A stretch of DNA of 64,000 bases from Nemertoderma westbladi (GCA_032718475.1 JAUCBJ010005383.1:16300-80299), one strand, 5' to 3'; positions 25,582 through 38,724 are shown, numbered from the stretch's first letter. The notes: a model not told the origin generated them from the sequence alone. Numbers and translations are program-made.

Positions 25582-27858
25582 TTACAATCTCCAGCGTAGT
25601 AGGATTTATCGTAGGTTTACAATCTCCGGCGTAGTAGGCTTTATCGTAGGATTACAATCTCCCGCGTAGTAGGCTTTATCGTAGGTTTACAATCTCCAGC
25701 GTAGTAGGCTTTATCGTAGGTTTACAATCTCCAGGGTAGTAGGCTTTATCGTAGGTTTACAATCTCCCGCGTAGTAGGCTTTATCGTATGATTACAATCT
25801 CCAGCGTAGTAGGCTTTATCGTATGATTACAATCTCCAGCGTAGTAGGCTTTATCGTATGATTACAATCTCCAGCGTAGTAGGCTTTATCGTATGATTAC
25901 AATCTCCAGCGTAGTAGGCTTTATCGTAGGTTTACAATCTCCCGCGTAGTAGGATTTATCGTAGGTTTACAATCTCCAGCGTAGTAGGATTTATCGTAGG
26001 TTTACAATCTCCGGCGTAGTAGGCTTTATCGTAGGATTACAATCTCCCGCGTAGTAGGCTTTATCGTAGGTTTACAATCTCCAGCGTAGTAGGCTTTATC
26101 GTAGGTTTACAATCTCCAGGGTAGTAGGCTTTATCGTAGGTTTACAATCTCCCGCGTAGTAGGCTTTATCGTATGATTACAATCTCCCGCGTAGTAGGAT
26201 TTATCGTAGGTTTACAATCTCCAGTGTAGTAGGCTTTATCGTATGATTACAATCTCCAGCGTAGTAGGCTTTATCGTAGGTTTACAATCTCCCGCGTAGT
26301 AGGATTTATCGTAGGTTTACAATCTCCAGCGTAGTAGGCTTTATCGTATGATTACAATCTCCAGCGTAGTAGGCTTTATCGTATGATTACAATCTCCAGC
26401 GTAGTAGGCTTTATCGTAGGTTTACAATCTCCCGCGTAGTAGGATTTATCGTAGGTTTACAATCTCCAGCGTAGTAGGATTTATCGTAGGTTTACAATCT
26501 CCGGCGTAGTAGGCTTTATCGTAGGATTACAATCTCCCGCGTAGTAGGCTTTATCGTAGGTTTACAATCTCCAGCGTAGTAGGCTTTATCGTATGATTAC
26601 AATCTCCAGCGTAGTAGGCTTTATCGTATGATTACAATCTCCAGCGTAGTAGGCTTTATCGTAGGTTTACAATCTCCCGCGTAGTAGGATTTATCGTAGG
26701 TTTACAATCTCCAGCGTAGTAGGCTTTATCGTATGATTACAATCTCCAGCGTAGTAGGCTTTATCGTATGATTACAATCTCCCGCGTAGTAGGATTTATC
26801 GTAGGTTTACAATCTCCCGCGTAGTAGGAATTATCGTAGGTTTACAATCTCCCGCGTAGTAGGCTTTATCGTAGGTTTACAATCTCCCGCGTAGTAGGAT
26901 TTATCGTAGGTTTACAATCTCCAGCGTAGTAGGCTTTATCGTATGATTACAATCTCCAGCGTAGTAGGCTTTATCGTATGATTACAATCTCCCGCGTAGT
27001 AGGATTTATCGTAGGTTTACAATCTCCCGCGTAGTAGGAATTATCGTAGGTTTACAATCTCCAGCGTAGTAGGCTTTATCGTAGGTTTACAATCTCCAGG
27101 GTAGTAGGCTTTATCGTAGGTTTACTATCTCCAGCGTAGTAGGCTTTATCGTAGGTTTACAATCTCCCGCGTAGTAGGCTTTATCGTAGGTTTACAATCT
27201 CCAGGGTAGTAGGCTTTATCGTAGGTTTACTATCTCCAGCGTAGTAGGCTTTATCGTAGGTTTACAATCTCTCGCGTAGTAGGCTTTATCGTAGGTTTAC
27301 AATCTCCAGGGTAGTAGGCTTTATCGTAGGTTTACAATCTCCCGCGTAGTAGGCTTTATCGTAGGTTTACAATCTCCCGCGTAGTAGGCTTTAACGTAGG
27401 TTTACAATCTCCCGCGTAGTAGGCTTATCGTAGGACTACAATCTCCCGCGTAGTAGGATTTATCGTAGGTTTACAATCTCCCGCGTAGTAGGCTTTATCG
27501 TAGGTTTACAATCTCCAGCGTAGTAGGCTTTATCGTAGGTTTACATCTCCAGGGTAGTAGGCTTTATCGTAGGTTTACAATCTCCGGCGTAGTAGGCTTT
27601 ATCGTAGGATTACAATCTCCCGCGTAGTAGGATTTATCGTAGGTTTACAATCTCCCGCGTAGTAGGCTTTATCGTAGGTTTACAATCTCCCGCGTAGTAG
27701 GCTTTATCGTAGGTTTACAATCTCCCGCGTAGTAGGCTTTATCGTAGGTTTACAATCTCCCGCGTAGTACGCTTTATCGTAGGTTTACAATCTCCCGCGT
27801 AGTAGGATTTATCGTAGGTTTACAATCTCCCGCGTAGTAGGCTTTATCGTATGATAAA
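25582..27858. repeat. 35-bp minisatellite, about 65 units
   Basis: The unit begins GTTTACAATCTCCAGCG and ends TTTATCGTAG, with CCAGCG, CCCGCG, CCGGCG or CCAGGG variants. One unit is short (GGCTTATCG near 27421) and one lacks a base (TTTACATCTCC near 27541). It stops about 33 bp before the acceptor of CFAP97D1-like exon 2. Confidence 0.97.
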
Positions 27859-27891
27859 GTCGTGTTTTTTTTATGGTTAATTTCTATTTAG

Positions 27892-28013
27892 CTTCACAAT
27901 GCGGCGCCTAGGATCGATTCGAGGTTATCACCAGTGTTTCTACAACTTAAGACGAACTATAAGGCGATAGAAGCCGCTGAACGCAACAAAAAAAGGATTG
28001 AAAAACATAACCT
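27892..28013 (+). CDS. CFAP97D1: CFAP97D1/hemingway-type protein, exon 2
   Basis: Acceptor TTTCTATTTAG ends at 27891 and donor CCT/GTGAGT is at 28014. It reads LHNAAPRIDSRLSPVF, then LQLKTNYKAIEAAERNKK and RIEKHN. This resembles the start of the CFAP97 (KIAA1430) domain, where human CFAP97D1 has P-V-HTNHILKLSKLQGEQ-KI--IE-EN. It ends with 2 nt (CT), completed to Leu by the G that opens exon 3. CFAP97D1 is needed for sperm axoneme stability in mouse; Drosophila hemingway is the related ciliary protein. Confidence 0.7.
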
Positions 28014-28026
28014 GTGAGTCGTTAAT

Positions 28027-31000
28027 GATGTAAATGTAACAATTAGTCTGTCATTGAGACCACACAACGTGTCATTGTTCCACATAAACTAATGTAAATG
28101 TAACAATTAGTCTGTCATTGAGACCACACAACGTGTCATTGTTCCACATAAACTAATGTAAATGTAACAATTAGTCTGTCATTGAGACCACACAACGTGT
28201 CATTGTTCCACATAAACTAAATATTATTAAGTGAGACACTCCCAGTAAATGTTAATGTAAATGTAACAATTAGTCTGTCATTGAGACCACACAACGTGTC
28301 ATTGTTCCACATACACTAATGTAAATGTAACAATTAGTCTGTCATTGAGACCACACAACGTATCATTGTTCCACATAAACTAATGTAAATGTAACAATTA
28401 GTCTGTCATTGAGACCACACAACGTGTCATTGTTCCACATAAACTAATGTAAATGTAACAATTAGTCTGTCATTGAGACCACACAACGTGTCATTGTTCC
28501 ACATAAACTAATGTAAATGTAACAAGTAGTCTGTCATTGAGACCACACAACGTGTCATTGTTCCACATAAACTAATGTAAATGTAACAATTAGTCTGTCA
28601 TTGAGACCACACAACGTGGCATTGTTCCACATAAACTAATGTAAATGTAACAATTAGTCTGTCATTGAGACCACACAACGTGTCATTGTTCCACATAAAC
28701 TAATGTAAATGTAACAATTAGTCTGTCATTGAGACCACACAACGTGTCATTGTTCCACATAAACTAATGTAAATGTAACAATTAGTCTGTCATTGAGACC
28801 ACACAACGTGTCATTGTTCCACATAAACTAATGTAAATGTAACAAGTAGTCTGTCATTGAGACCACACAACGTGTCATTGTTCCACATAAACTAATGTAA
28901 ATGTAACAATTAGTCTGTCATTGAGACCACACAACGTGGCATTGTTCCACATAAACTAATGTAAATGTAACAATTAGTCTGTCATTGAGACCACACAACG
29001 TGTCATTGTTCCACATAAACTAATGTAAATGTAACAATTAGTCTGTCATTGAGACCACACAACGTGTCATTGTTCCACATAAACTAATGTAAATGTAACA
29101 ATTAGTCTGTCATTGAGACCACACAACGTGGCATTGTTCCACATAAACTAATGTAAATGTAACAATTAGTCTGTCATTGAGACCACACAACGTGTCATTG
29201 TTCCACATAAACTAATGTAAATGTAACAATTAGTCTGTCATTGAGACCACACAACGTGTCATTGTTCCACATAAACTAATGTAAATGTAACAATTAGTCT
29301 GTCATTGAGACCACACAACGTGTCATTGTTCCACATAAACTAATGTAAATGTAACAATTAGTCTGTCATTTGAGACCACACAACGTGTCATTGTTCCACA
29401 TAAACTAATGTAAATGTAACAATTAGTCTGTCATTGAGACCACACAACGTGTCATTGTTCCACATAAACTAATGTAAATGTAACAATTAGTCTGTCATTG
29501 AGACCACACAACGTGTCATTGTTCCACATAAACTAATGTAAATGTAACAATTAGTCTGTCATTGAGACCACACAACGTGTCATTGTTCCACATAAACTAA
29601 TGTAAATGTAACAATTAGTCTGTCATTGAGACCACACAACGTGTCATTGTTCCACATAACCTAATGTAAATGTAACAATTAGTCTGTCATTGAGACCACA
29701 CAACGTGTCATTGTTCCACATAAACTAATGTAAATGTAACAATTAGTCTGTCATTGAGACAACACAACGTGTCATTGTTCCCCATAAACTAATGTAAATG
29801 TAACAATTAGTCTGTCATTGAGACCACACAACGTGTCATTGTTCCACATAAACTAAATATTAAGTGAGACACTCCCAGTAAATGTTAATGTAAATGTAAC
29901 AATTAGTCTGTCATTGAGACCACACAACGTGTCATTGTTCCACATAAACTAATGTAAATGTAACAATTAGTCTGTCATTGAGACCACACAACGTGTCATT
30001 GTTCCACATAAACTAATGTAAATGTAACAATTAGTCTGTCATTGAGACAACACAACGTGTCATTGTTCCATATAAACTAAATGTAAATGTAACAATTAGT
30101 CTGTCATTGAGACCACACAACGTGTCATTGTTCCACATAAACTAATGCAAATGTAACAATTAGTCTGTCATTGAGACCACACAACGTGTCATTGTTCCAC
30201 ATAAACTAATGTAAATGTAACAATTAGTCTGTCATTGAGACCACACAACGTGTCATTGTTCCACATAAACTAATGTAAATGTAACAATTAGTCTGTCATT
30301 GAGACCACACAACGTGTCATTGTTCCACATAAACTAATGTAAATGTAACAATTAGTCTGTCATTGAGACCACACAACGTGTCATTGTTCCACATAAACTA
30401 AATATTAAGTGAGACACTCCCAGTAAATGTTAATGTAAATGTAACAATTAGTCTGTCATTGAGACCACACAACGTGTCATTGTTCCACATAAACTAATGT
30501 AAATGTAACAATTAGTCTGTCATTGAGACCACACAACGTGTCATTGTTCCACATAAACTAATGTAAATGTAACAATTAGTCTGTCATTGAGACCACACAA
30601 CGTGTCATTGTTCCACATAAACTAAATATTAAGTGAGACACTCCCAGTAAATGTTAATGTAAATGTAACAATTAGTCTGTCATTGAGACAACACAACGTG
30701 TCATTGTTCCACATAAACTAATGTAAATGTAACAATTAGTCTGTCATTGAGACCACACAACGTGTCATTGTTCCACATAAACTAATGTAAATGTAACAAT
30801 TAGTCTGTCATTGAGACCACACAACGTGTCATTGTTCCACATAAACTAATGTAAATGTAACAATTAGTCTGTCATTGAGACCACACAACGTGTCATTGTT
30901 CCACATAAACTAATGTAAATGTAACAATTAGTCTGTCATTGAGACCACACAACGTGTCATTGTTCCACATAAACTAATGTAAATGTAACAATTAGTCTGT

Positions 31001-31842
31001 CATTGAGACCACACAACGTGTCATTGTTCCACATAAACTAAATATTAAGTGAGACACTCCCAGTAAATGTTAATGTAAATGTAACAATTAGTCTGTCATT
31101 GAGACCACACAACGTGTCATTGTTCCACATACACTAATGTAAATGTAACAATTAGTCTGTCATTGAGACCACACAACGTATCATTGTTCCACATAAACTA
31201 ATGTAAATGTAACAATTAGTCTGTCATTGAGACCACACAACGTGTCATTGTTCCACATAAACTAATGTAAATGTAACAATTAGTCTGTCATTGAGACCAC
31301 ACAACGTGGCATTGTTCCACATAAACTAATGTAAATGTAACAATTAGTCTGTCATTGAGACCACACAACGTATCATTGTTCCACATAAACTAATGTAAAT
31401 GTAACAATTAGTCTGTCATTGAGACCACACAACGTGGCATTGTTCCACATAAACTAATGTAAATGTAACAATTAGTCTGTCATTGAGACCACACAACGTG
31501 TCATTGTTCCACATAAACTAATGTAAATGTAACAATTAGTCTGTCATTGAGACCACACAACGTGTCATTGTTCCACATAAACTAATGTAGATGTAACAAT
31601 TAGTCTGTCATTGAGACCACACAACGTGTCATTGTTCCACATATACTAATGTAAATGTAACAATTAGTCTGTCATTGAGACCACACAACGTGTCATTGTT
31701 CCACATTAACTAATGTAAATGTAACAATTAGTCTGTCATTGAGACCACACAACGTGTCATTGTTCCACATTAACTAATGTAAATGTAACAATTAGTCTGT
31801 CATTGAGACCACACAACGTGTCATTGTTCCACATAAACTAAT
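28027..31842. repeat. 64-bp minisatellite, about 58 units, with flank-derived marker
   Basis: The unit begins ATGTAAATGTAACAATTAG and ends TTCCACATAAACTA. It starts 13 bp inside the intron after exon 2's donor. At about 28219, 29855, 30401, 30625 and 31041 an extra 31-34 bp (ATATTAAGTGAGACACTCCC and a few bases) is inserted. The same words occur once in the unique right flank at about 31871-31891. Confidence 0.97.
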
Positions 31843-32304
31843 TATAAAGAATCAAATTAGAATTCAGACATATATTAAGTGAGACACTCCCCAATTACAT
31901 AGTATTCGATATTCTATTTCATATGTATATATGTGCTAATGATTTCCAAGAGTTAATATAAAGAGATCATGATATTGTGGCATCGTTGATATATAATACA
32001 TATTTACAAACAGTTCATTTAATTTATTTACTTTAATAAATCCAACTTAAAATATAATCACATTAACGGATTAATTTCTAGACTTGACAGGTGCCTTATA
32101 AGCTTGCTTCCAACACAAGGCCAGATCTTTGTTGGTATCACTTAGCTAGAGGGGGTAGTTCTTTAAAATACTTAATTGTTATAATTGTTAAATTTTTAAT
32201 TATTAATTGTGAATAAATAAATGATACTAAAAAATACAAAAAAAAACAATAATACGAGTCTGAAAGAATACAAATCTGTAAAAATTTACAATTTCGTTAA
32301 AAGT
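31843..32304. other. AT-rich intronic DNA
   Basis: Contains the flank copy of the marker of the 64-bp array. No gene or element is seen otherwise. Confidence 0.6.
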
Positions 32305-32598
32305 TGGTTTACACGTGGCAACTTTTTGAGCAACTTTGTCTGCAACCAGCCACTTTATTAAGAACAACTTAATTTGTTCGCAGTTTAAACGTGGCAACTT
32401 CACAAGCAAGTTTTTGAGCAACTAAGTTAATTTGATGTAAAATAGTGAGTGGTCTCTTTAGTAACTGGGCTATTATTATATTATTGCACAGCCCAGCCAT
32501 TTTACGGCAACTTTATTTTAAAGCAACTTCGTATTTACAAGGAGCAACTTGATCGACCACCTGAGTTACTCTAAAAGTTGCCACGACCGTGTAAACCC
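32305..32598. mobile_element. MITE-like element with TIRs
   Basis: The left end is GGTTTACACGTGGCAACTTT. The right end is its inverse, AAAGTTGCCACGACCGTGTA then AACC, with a 3-base difference. CAACTT words recur inside (TTGAGCAACT twice). No ORF. I could not identify a target-site duplication. Confidence 0.75.
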
Positions 32599-32837
32599 GA
32601 TATTGCTTTAGGTACAATGTTGTGAGATTGCTTTACTGTAGATACGGCAAAGCGGCAGCCATTCTGGAACTTATTAAAAGCGTTTCGATCTTTAAACACC
32701 GTTATCTAAACTAATCCTGGATGAATATTTAGTGGGCCAATTAATTAATAATTATTATTCATACATTGTCACAGAGAATGCACAATAAGTACAGATCAAT
32801 GCTTGCCGATATGTCAGATATAACTATAGTTACTACT

Positions 32838-33090
32838 AATACTACTACTACTACTATAATGGTCGGCATGCTGCAATGCAGCTGCACAAGGGGATGGTAT
32901 GGCTTAACAAAAATACATTTACCGCCGCCATGCTATCCACAATTGACAATGCAGCAAGCATTAAGAATGCTACTCTAAATTCCTCCGTCAGATTCCTCCG
33001 TCAGAACCGTCACAACTCCCTATCTTGCGAGATTATCCGCATCTTCAAGGTCCGTGTCCTTTAAGATGCGTCCCAAGAAAGTGACTTTGC
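32838..33090 (-). mobile_element. LINE 3' fragment, minus orientation, decayed
   Basis: Plus strand shows (ACT)n, then GGTCGGCATGCTGCAATGCA, later CACAACTCCCTATC and GATGCGTCCCAAGAAAGTG, matching the 3' end of the 24128-25349 element with an internal deletion. Confidence 0.75.
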
Positions 33091-33104
33091 TAAGCTGAAA
33101 ATCA

Positions 33105-33705
33105 GGTAAAGACTTCGGATACGTAAGGGGAAGACATGGGCAGCATTGAATAGTCCGTCCAGGATTTGGAAGTCCCATAGAATAAAACGGAACCTTAATG
33201 TTGGATTATTTATGGCAGTAGTAGTACCAGTACTTTTATATGGGAGTCAATGCTGGGCTCTAACTGCAGAGGGCTCCAAATCTCTGGATGGCACATTCAC
33301 AAGAATGCTACGCCGGGTTCATTGTGTCAAGTACAATTAACACATCCCCAATCGGACTCTAAATAACATTGGAGGTGTTCCATTAGTCTCCCCTAGCTTG
33401 ACACTTGAACGGAACCCCATCCGCTTTGCAGGACATTGCTTTCGCCGTGAGGACCAGCCAGTGCATAATCTTGTGCTTTAGCGACCTAATGGTGTGAATA
33501 AGCATGGTGTACAGCAGCCCATGACATTCTTGAGACGCATCTTAAAGGACACTGGCCTTGAAGATGCGGATGATCTAGCAAATGTCATGGGTGATAGGGA
33601 GTGGTGGCGGCGCAATTTTGTCGACAAGCCGGCAAATCATTATTAATATATATGAAATATATATAATGCAGCTGCAATGCGGCATGCCGATAAATAGTAG
33701 TAGAA
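33105..33705 (+). mobile_element. LINE 3' fragment, plus orientation, broken
   Basis: The translation in pieces shows SRIWKSHRIKRNLNV, VVVPVLLYGSQCWALTAEGS, RMLRRVHCVKYN then a stop, and later FLRRILKDTGLEDADDLANV. The 3' end is GCATGCCGATAAATAGTAGTAG. It lies head to head with the minus-oriented piece just upstream, so both 3' tails point outward. Confidence 0.85.
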
Positions 33706-33967
33706 GTAAATATCGATCTAGACAGAGAGCTCCTGCAGTAAATATTTACGGATATTCTAAAGGGATTACAAATCGAGTTAAACACGTCGCTGAAGATTTA
33801 TACGTTTGGGTTGCCGTTCCAAACTCCCTGTGGATGAGAATTGAACTACGTTCCACGTTTAAGCAGAATATTGACAGATAACACATGGTACAATAAGATA
33901 AGTTCGGTTGCAATAACCAAACGATTAGACAGTTTCTATATATTAGATTGCTTTTGTATTTCACCAG

Positions 33968-34114
33968 GGAAATGTACGAAAATCTGGTCCGGTTATCAAA
34001 AAAAGATTCGAATATAGACCACAGGAACGACTACACTCCGTTAACTAAGAATATCAACATCAGCCAGCAAATGGCAGCCCGAACTGAAAAAGAAAACCGG
34101 GCACTGTTGAGAAG
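33968..34114 (+). CDS. CFAP97D1: CFAP97D1/hemingway-type protein, exon 3
   Basis: Acceptor TTTTGTATTTCACCAG ends at 33967 and donor GAGAAG/GTAAGC is at 34115. It reads MYENLVRLSKKDSNIDHRND, then YTPLTKNINISQQMAART and EKENRALLRR. The family hallmark is an (N/D)-RNDY motif followed by a basic helix ending EN--LL-R, present here as DHRNDYTP and KENRALLRR. The last 26 nt of the exon are repeated about 33 times in the following intron. Confidence 0.75.
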
Positions 34115-35556
34115 GTAAGCGGTACAATGGGACAAAGAAAACCGGGCACTGTTGAGAAGGTAAGTGGTACAATGGGACAAAGAAAACCGGGCACTGTTGA
34201 GAAGGTAAGTGGTACAATGGGACAAAGAAAACCGGGCACTGTTGAGAAGGTAAGTGGTACAATGGGACGAAGAAAACCGGGCACTGTTGAGAAGGTAAGT
34301 GGTAAAATGGGACAAAGAAAACCGGGCACTGTTGAGAAGGTAAGTGGTACAATGGGAGAAAGAAAACCGGGCACTGTTGAGAAGGTAAGTGGTACAATGG
34401 GACAAAGAAAACCGGGCACTGTTGAGAAGGTAAGTGGTACAATGGGACAAAGAAAACCGGGCACTGTTGAGAAGGTAAGTGGTACAATGGGACAAAGAAA
34501 ACCGGGCACTGTTGAGAAGGTAAGTGGTAAAATGGGACAAAGAAAACCGGGCACTGTTGAGAAGGTAAGTGGTAAAATGGGACAAAGAAAACCGGGCACT
34601 GTTGAGAAGGTAAGTGGTACAATGGGAGAAAGAAAACCGGGCACTGTTGAGAAGGTAAGTGGTAAAATGGGACAAAGAAAACCGGGCACTGTTGAGAAGG
34701 TAAGTGGTACAATGGGAGAAAGAAAACTGGGCACTGTTGAGAAGGTAAGTGGTAAAATGGGACAAAGAAAACCGGGCACTGTTGAGAAGGTAAGTGGTAA
34801 AATGGGACAAAGAAAACCGGGCACTGTTGAGAAGGTAAGTGGTACAATGGGAGAAAGAAAACCGGGCACTGTTGAGAAGGTAAGTGGTAAAATGGGACAA
34901 AGAAACCGGGCACTGTTGAGAAGGTAAGTGGTACAATGGGAGAAAGAAAACTGGGCACTGTTGAGACGGTAAGTGGTACAATGGGACAAAGAAAACCGGG
35001 CACTGTTTAGAAGGTAAGTGGTACAATGGGACAAAGAAAACCGGGCACTGTTGAGAAGGTAAGTGGTACAATGGGACAAAGAAAACCGGGCACTGTTGAG
35101 AAGGTAAGTGGTAAAATGGGACAAAGGAAACCGGGCAATGTTGAGAAGGTAAGTGGTACAATGTGACAAAGAAAACCGGGCACTGTTTAGAAGGTAAGTG
35201 GTACAATGGGACAAAGAAAACCGGGCACTGTTGAGAAGGTAAGTGGTAAAATGGGACAAAGAAAACCGGGCACTGTTGAGAAGGTAAGTGGTACAATGGG
35301 ACAAAGAAAACCGGGCACTGTTGAGAAGGTAAGTGGTAAAATGGGACAAAGGAAACCGGGCACTGTTGAGAAGGTAAGCGGTACAATGGGACAAAGAAAA
35401 CCGGGCACTTTTGAGAAGGTAAGTGGTACAATGGGACAAAGAAAACCGGGCACTGTTGAGAAGGTAAGTGGTAAAATGGGACAAAGGAAACCGGGCACTG
35501 TTGAGAAGGTAAGCGGTACAATGGGACAAAGAAAATCGGGCACTGTTGAGAAGGTT
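34089..35556 (+). repeat. 45-bp minisatellite carrying a 5' splice site per unit, about 33 units
   Basis: Each unit is the last 26 nt of CFAP97D1-like exon 3 (AAAGAAAACCGGGCACTG then TTGAGAAG) plus the first 19 nt of the intron (GTAAGTGGTACAATGGGAC). Almost every copy keeps GAGAAG/GTAAGT, a consensus donor. The first copy is the real exon end at 34114. In the exon frame each junction reads AGA AGG TAA, so use of any later donor puts a stop into the mRNA. Confidence 0.97.
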
Positions 35557-35577
35557 GTATATAACGTTGTATCACAA

Positions 35578-38500
35578 ACTGACGAACAACTCGTCTAACT
35601 GTAATGTACACTGGTTGTTATGACGAACAACTCGTCTAACTGTAATGTACACTGGTTGTTATGACGAACAACTCGTCGAACTGTAATGTACACTGGTTGT
35701 TATGACGAATAACTCGTCGAACTGTAATGTACACTGGTTGTTATGACGAACAACTCGTCGAACTGTAATGTACACTGGTTGTTATGACGAACTGTAATGT
35801 ACACTGGTTGTTATGACAAACAACTCGTCGAACTGTAATGTACACTGGTTGTTATGACGAACAACTCGTCGAACTGTAATGTACACTGGTTGTTATGACG
35901 AACAACTCGTCGAACTGTAATGTACACTGGTTGTTATGACGAACAACTCGTCGAACTGTAATGTACACTGGTTGTTATGACGAACAACTCGTCGAACTGT
36001 AATGTACACTGGTTGTTATGACGAACAACTCGTCGAACTGTAATGTACACTGGTTGTTATGACGAACTGTAATGTACACTGGTTGTTATGACGAACTGTA
36101 ATGTACACTGGTTGTTATGACGAACTGTAATGTACACTGGTTGTTATGACGAACTGTAATGTACACTGGTTGTTATGACGAACAACTCGTCGAACTGTAA
36201 TGTACACTGGTTGTTATGACGAACAACTCGTCGAACTGTAATGTACACTGGTTGTTATGACGAATAACTCGTCGAACTGTAATGTACACTGGTTGTTATG
36301 ACGAACAACTCGTCGAACTGTAATGTACACTGGTTGTTATGACGAACAACTCGTCGAACTGTAATGTACACTGGTTGTTATGACGAACAACTCGTCGAAC
36401 TGTAATGTACACTGGTTGTTATGACGAACAACTCGTCGAACTGTAATGTACACTGGTTGTTATGACGAACAACTCGTCGAACTGTAATGTACACTGGTTG
36501 TTATGACGAACAACTCGTCGAACTGTAATGTACACTGGTTGTTATGACGAACTGTAATGTACACTGGTTGTTATGACGAACAACTCGTCGAACTGTAATG
36601 TACACTGGTTGTTATGACGAACAACTCGTCGAACTGTAATGTACACTGGTTGTTATGACGAACAACTCGTCGAACTGTAATGTACACTGGTTGTTATGAC
36701 GAACTGTAATGTACACTGGTTGTTATGACGAACTGTAATGTACACTGGTTGTTATGACGAACAACTCGTCGAACTGTAATGTACACTGGTTGTTATGACG
36801 AACAGCTCGTCGAACTGTAATGTACACTGGTTGCTATGACGAACTGTAATGTACACTGGTTGTTATGACGAACTGTAATGTACACTGGTTGTTATGACAA
36901 ACAACTCGTCGAACTGTAATGTACACTGGTTGTTATGACGAACAACTCGTCGAACTGTAATGTACACTGGTTGTTATGACGAACAACTCGTCGAACTGTA
37001 ATGTACACTGGTTGTTATGACGAACAACTCGTCGAACTGTAATGTACACTGGTTGTTATGACGAACAACTCGTCGAACTGTAATGTACACTGGTTGTTAT
37101 GACGAACAACTCGTCGAACTGTAATGTACACTGGTTGTTATGACGAATAACTCGTCGAACTGTAATGTACACTGGTTGTTATGACGAACAACTCGTCGAA
37201 CTGTAATGTACACTGGTTGTTATGACGAACAACTCGTCGAACTGTAATGTACACTGGTTGTTATGACGAACAACTCGTCGAACTGTAATGTACACTGGTT
37301 GTTATGACGAACAACTCGTCGAACTGTAATGTACACTGGTTGTTATGACGAATAACTCGTCGAACTGTAATGTACACTGGTTGTTATGACGAACAACTCG
37401 TCGAACTGTAATGTACACTGGTTGTTATGACGAACTGTAATGTACACTGGTTGTTATGACAAACAACTCGTCGAACTGTAATGTACACTGGTTGTTATGA
37501 CGAACAACTCGTCGAACTGTAATGTACACTGGTTGTTATGACGAACAACTCGTCGAACTGTAATGTACACTGGTTGTTATGACGAACAACTCGTCGAACT
37601 GTAATGTACACTGGTTGTTATGACGAACAACTCGTCGAACTGTAATGTACACTGGTTGTTATGACGAACAACTCGTCGAACTGTAATGTACACTGGTTGT
37701 TATGACGAACAACTCGTCGAACTGTAATGTACACTGGTTGTTATGACGAACAACTCGTCGAACTGTAATGTACACTGGTTGTTATGACGAATAACTCGTC
37801 GAACTGTAATGTACACTGGTTGTTATGACGAACAACTCGTCGAACTGTAATGTACACTGGTTGTTATGACGAACTGTAATGTACACTGGTTGTTATGACA
37901 AACAACTCGTCGAACTGTAATGTACACTGGTTGTTATGACGAACAACTCGTCGAACTGTAATGTACACTGGTTGTTATGACGAACAACTCGTCGAACTGT
38001 AATGTACACTGGTTGTTATGACGAACAACTCGTCGAACTGTAATGTACACTGGTTGTTATGACGAACAACTCGTCGAACTGTAATGTACACTGGTTGTTA
38101 TGACGAACAACTCGTCGAACTGTAATGTACACTGGTTGTTATGACGAACAACTCGTCGAACTGTAATGTACACTGGTTGTTATGACGAACAACTCGTCGA
38201 ACTGTAATGTACACTGGTTGTTATGACGAACAGCTCGTCGAACTGTAATGTACACTGGTTGTTATGACGAATAACTCGTCGAACTGTAATGTACACTGGT
38301 TGTTATGACGAACAACTCGTCGAACTGTAATGTACACTGGTTGTTATGACGAACAACTCGTCTAACTGTAATGTACACTGGTTGTTATGACGAACAGCTC
38401 GTCGAACTGTAATGTACACTGGTTGTTATGACGAATAACTCGTCGAACTGTAATGTACACTGGTTGTTATGACGAACAACTCGTCGAACTGTAATGTACA

Positions 38501-38718
38501 CTGGTTGTTATGACGAACAACTCGTCGAACTGTAATGTACACTGGTTGTTATGACGAACAATTCGTCGAACTGTAATGTTCACTGGTTGTTATGACGAAC
38601 AATTCGTCGAACTGTAATGTACACTGGTTGTTATGACGAACAACTCGTCGAACTGTAATGTACACTGGTTGTTATGACGAACAACTCGTCGAACTGTAAT
38701 GTACACTGGTTGTTATTG
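35578..38718. repeat. 41/29-bp minisatellite, about 80 units
   Basis: The 41-bp unit begins GAACAACTCGTCGAACTG and ends GGTTGTTATGAC. A 29-bp form lacks 12 bp (CAACTCGTCGAA or equivalent). It ends directly in the 3' splice site of exon 4 (GGTTGTTATTGTTACAG), so a repeat unit appears to supply part of the polypyrimidine tract. Confidence 0.97.
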
Positions 38719-38724
38719 TTACAG

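Noticed and set aside
34031-35611. Pro/Ser-rich ORFs opposite the 45-bp array and a plus-strand MGQRKPGTVEKVSGT ORF
   Set aside because: They are frames of the splice-junction repeat. The exon frame itself has a TAA in each unit.
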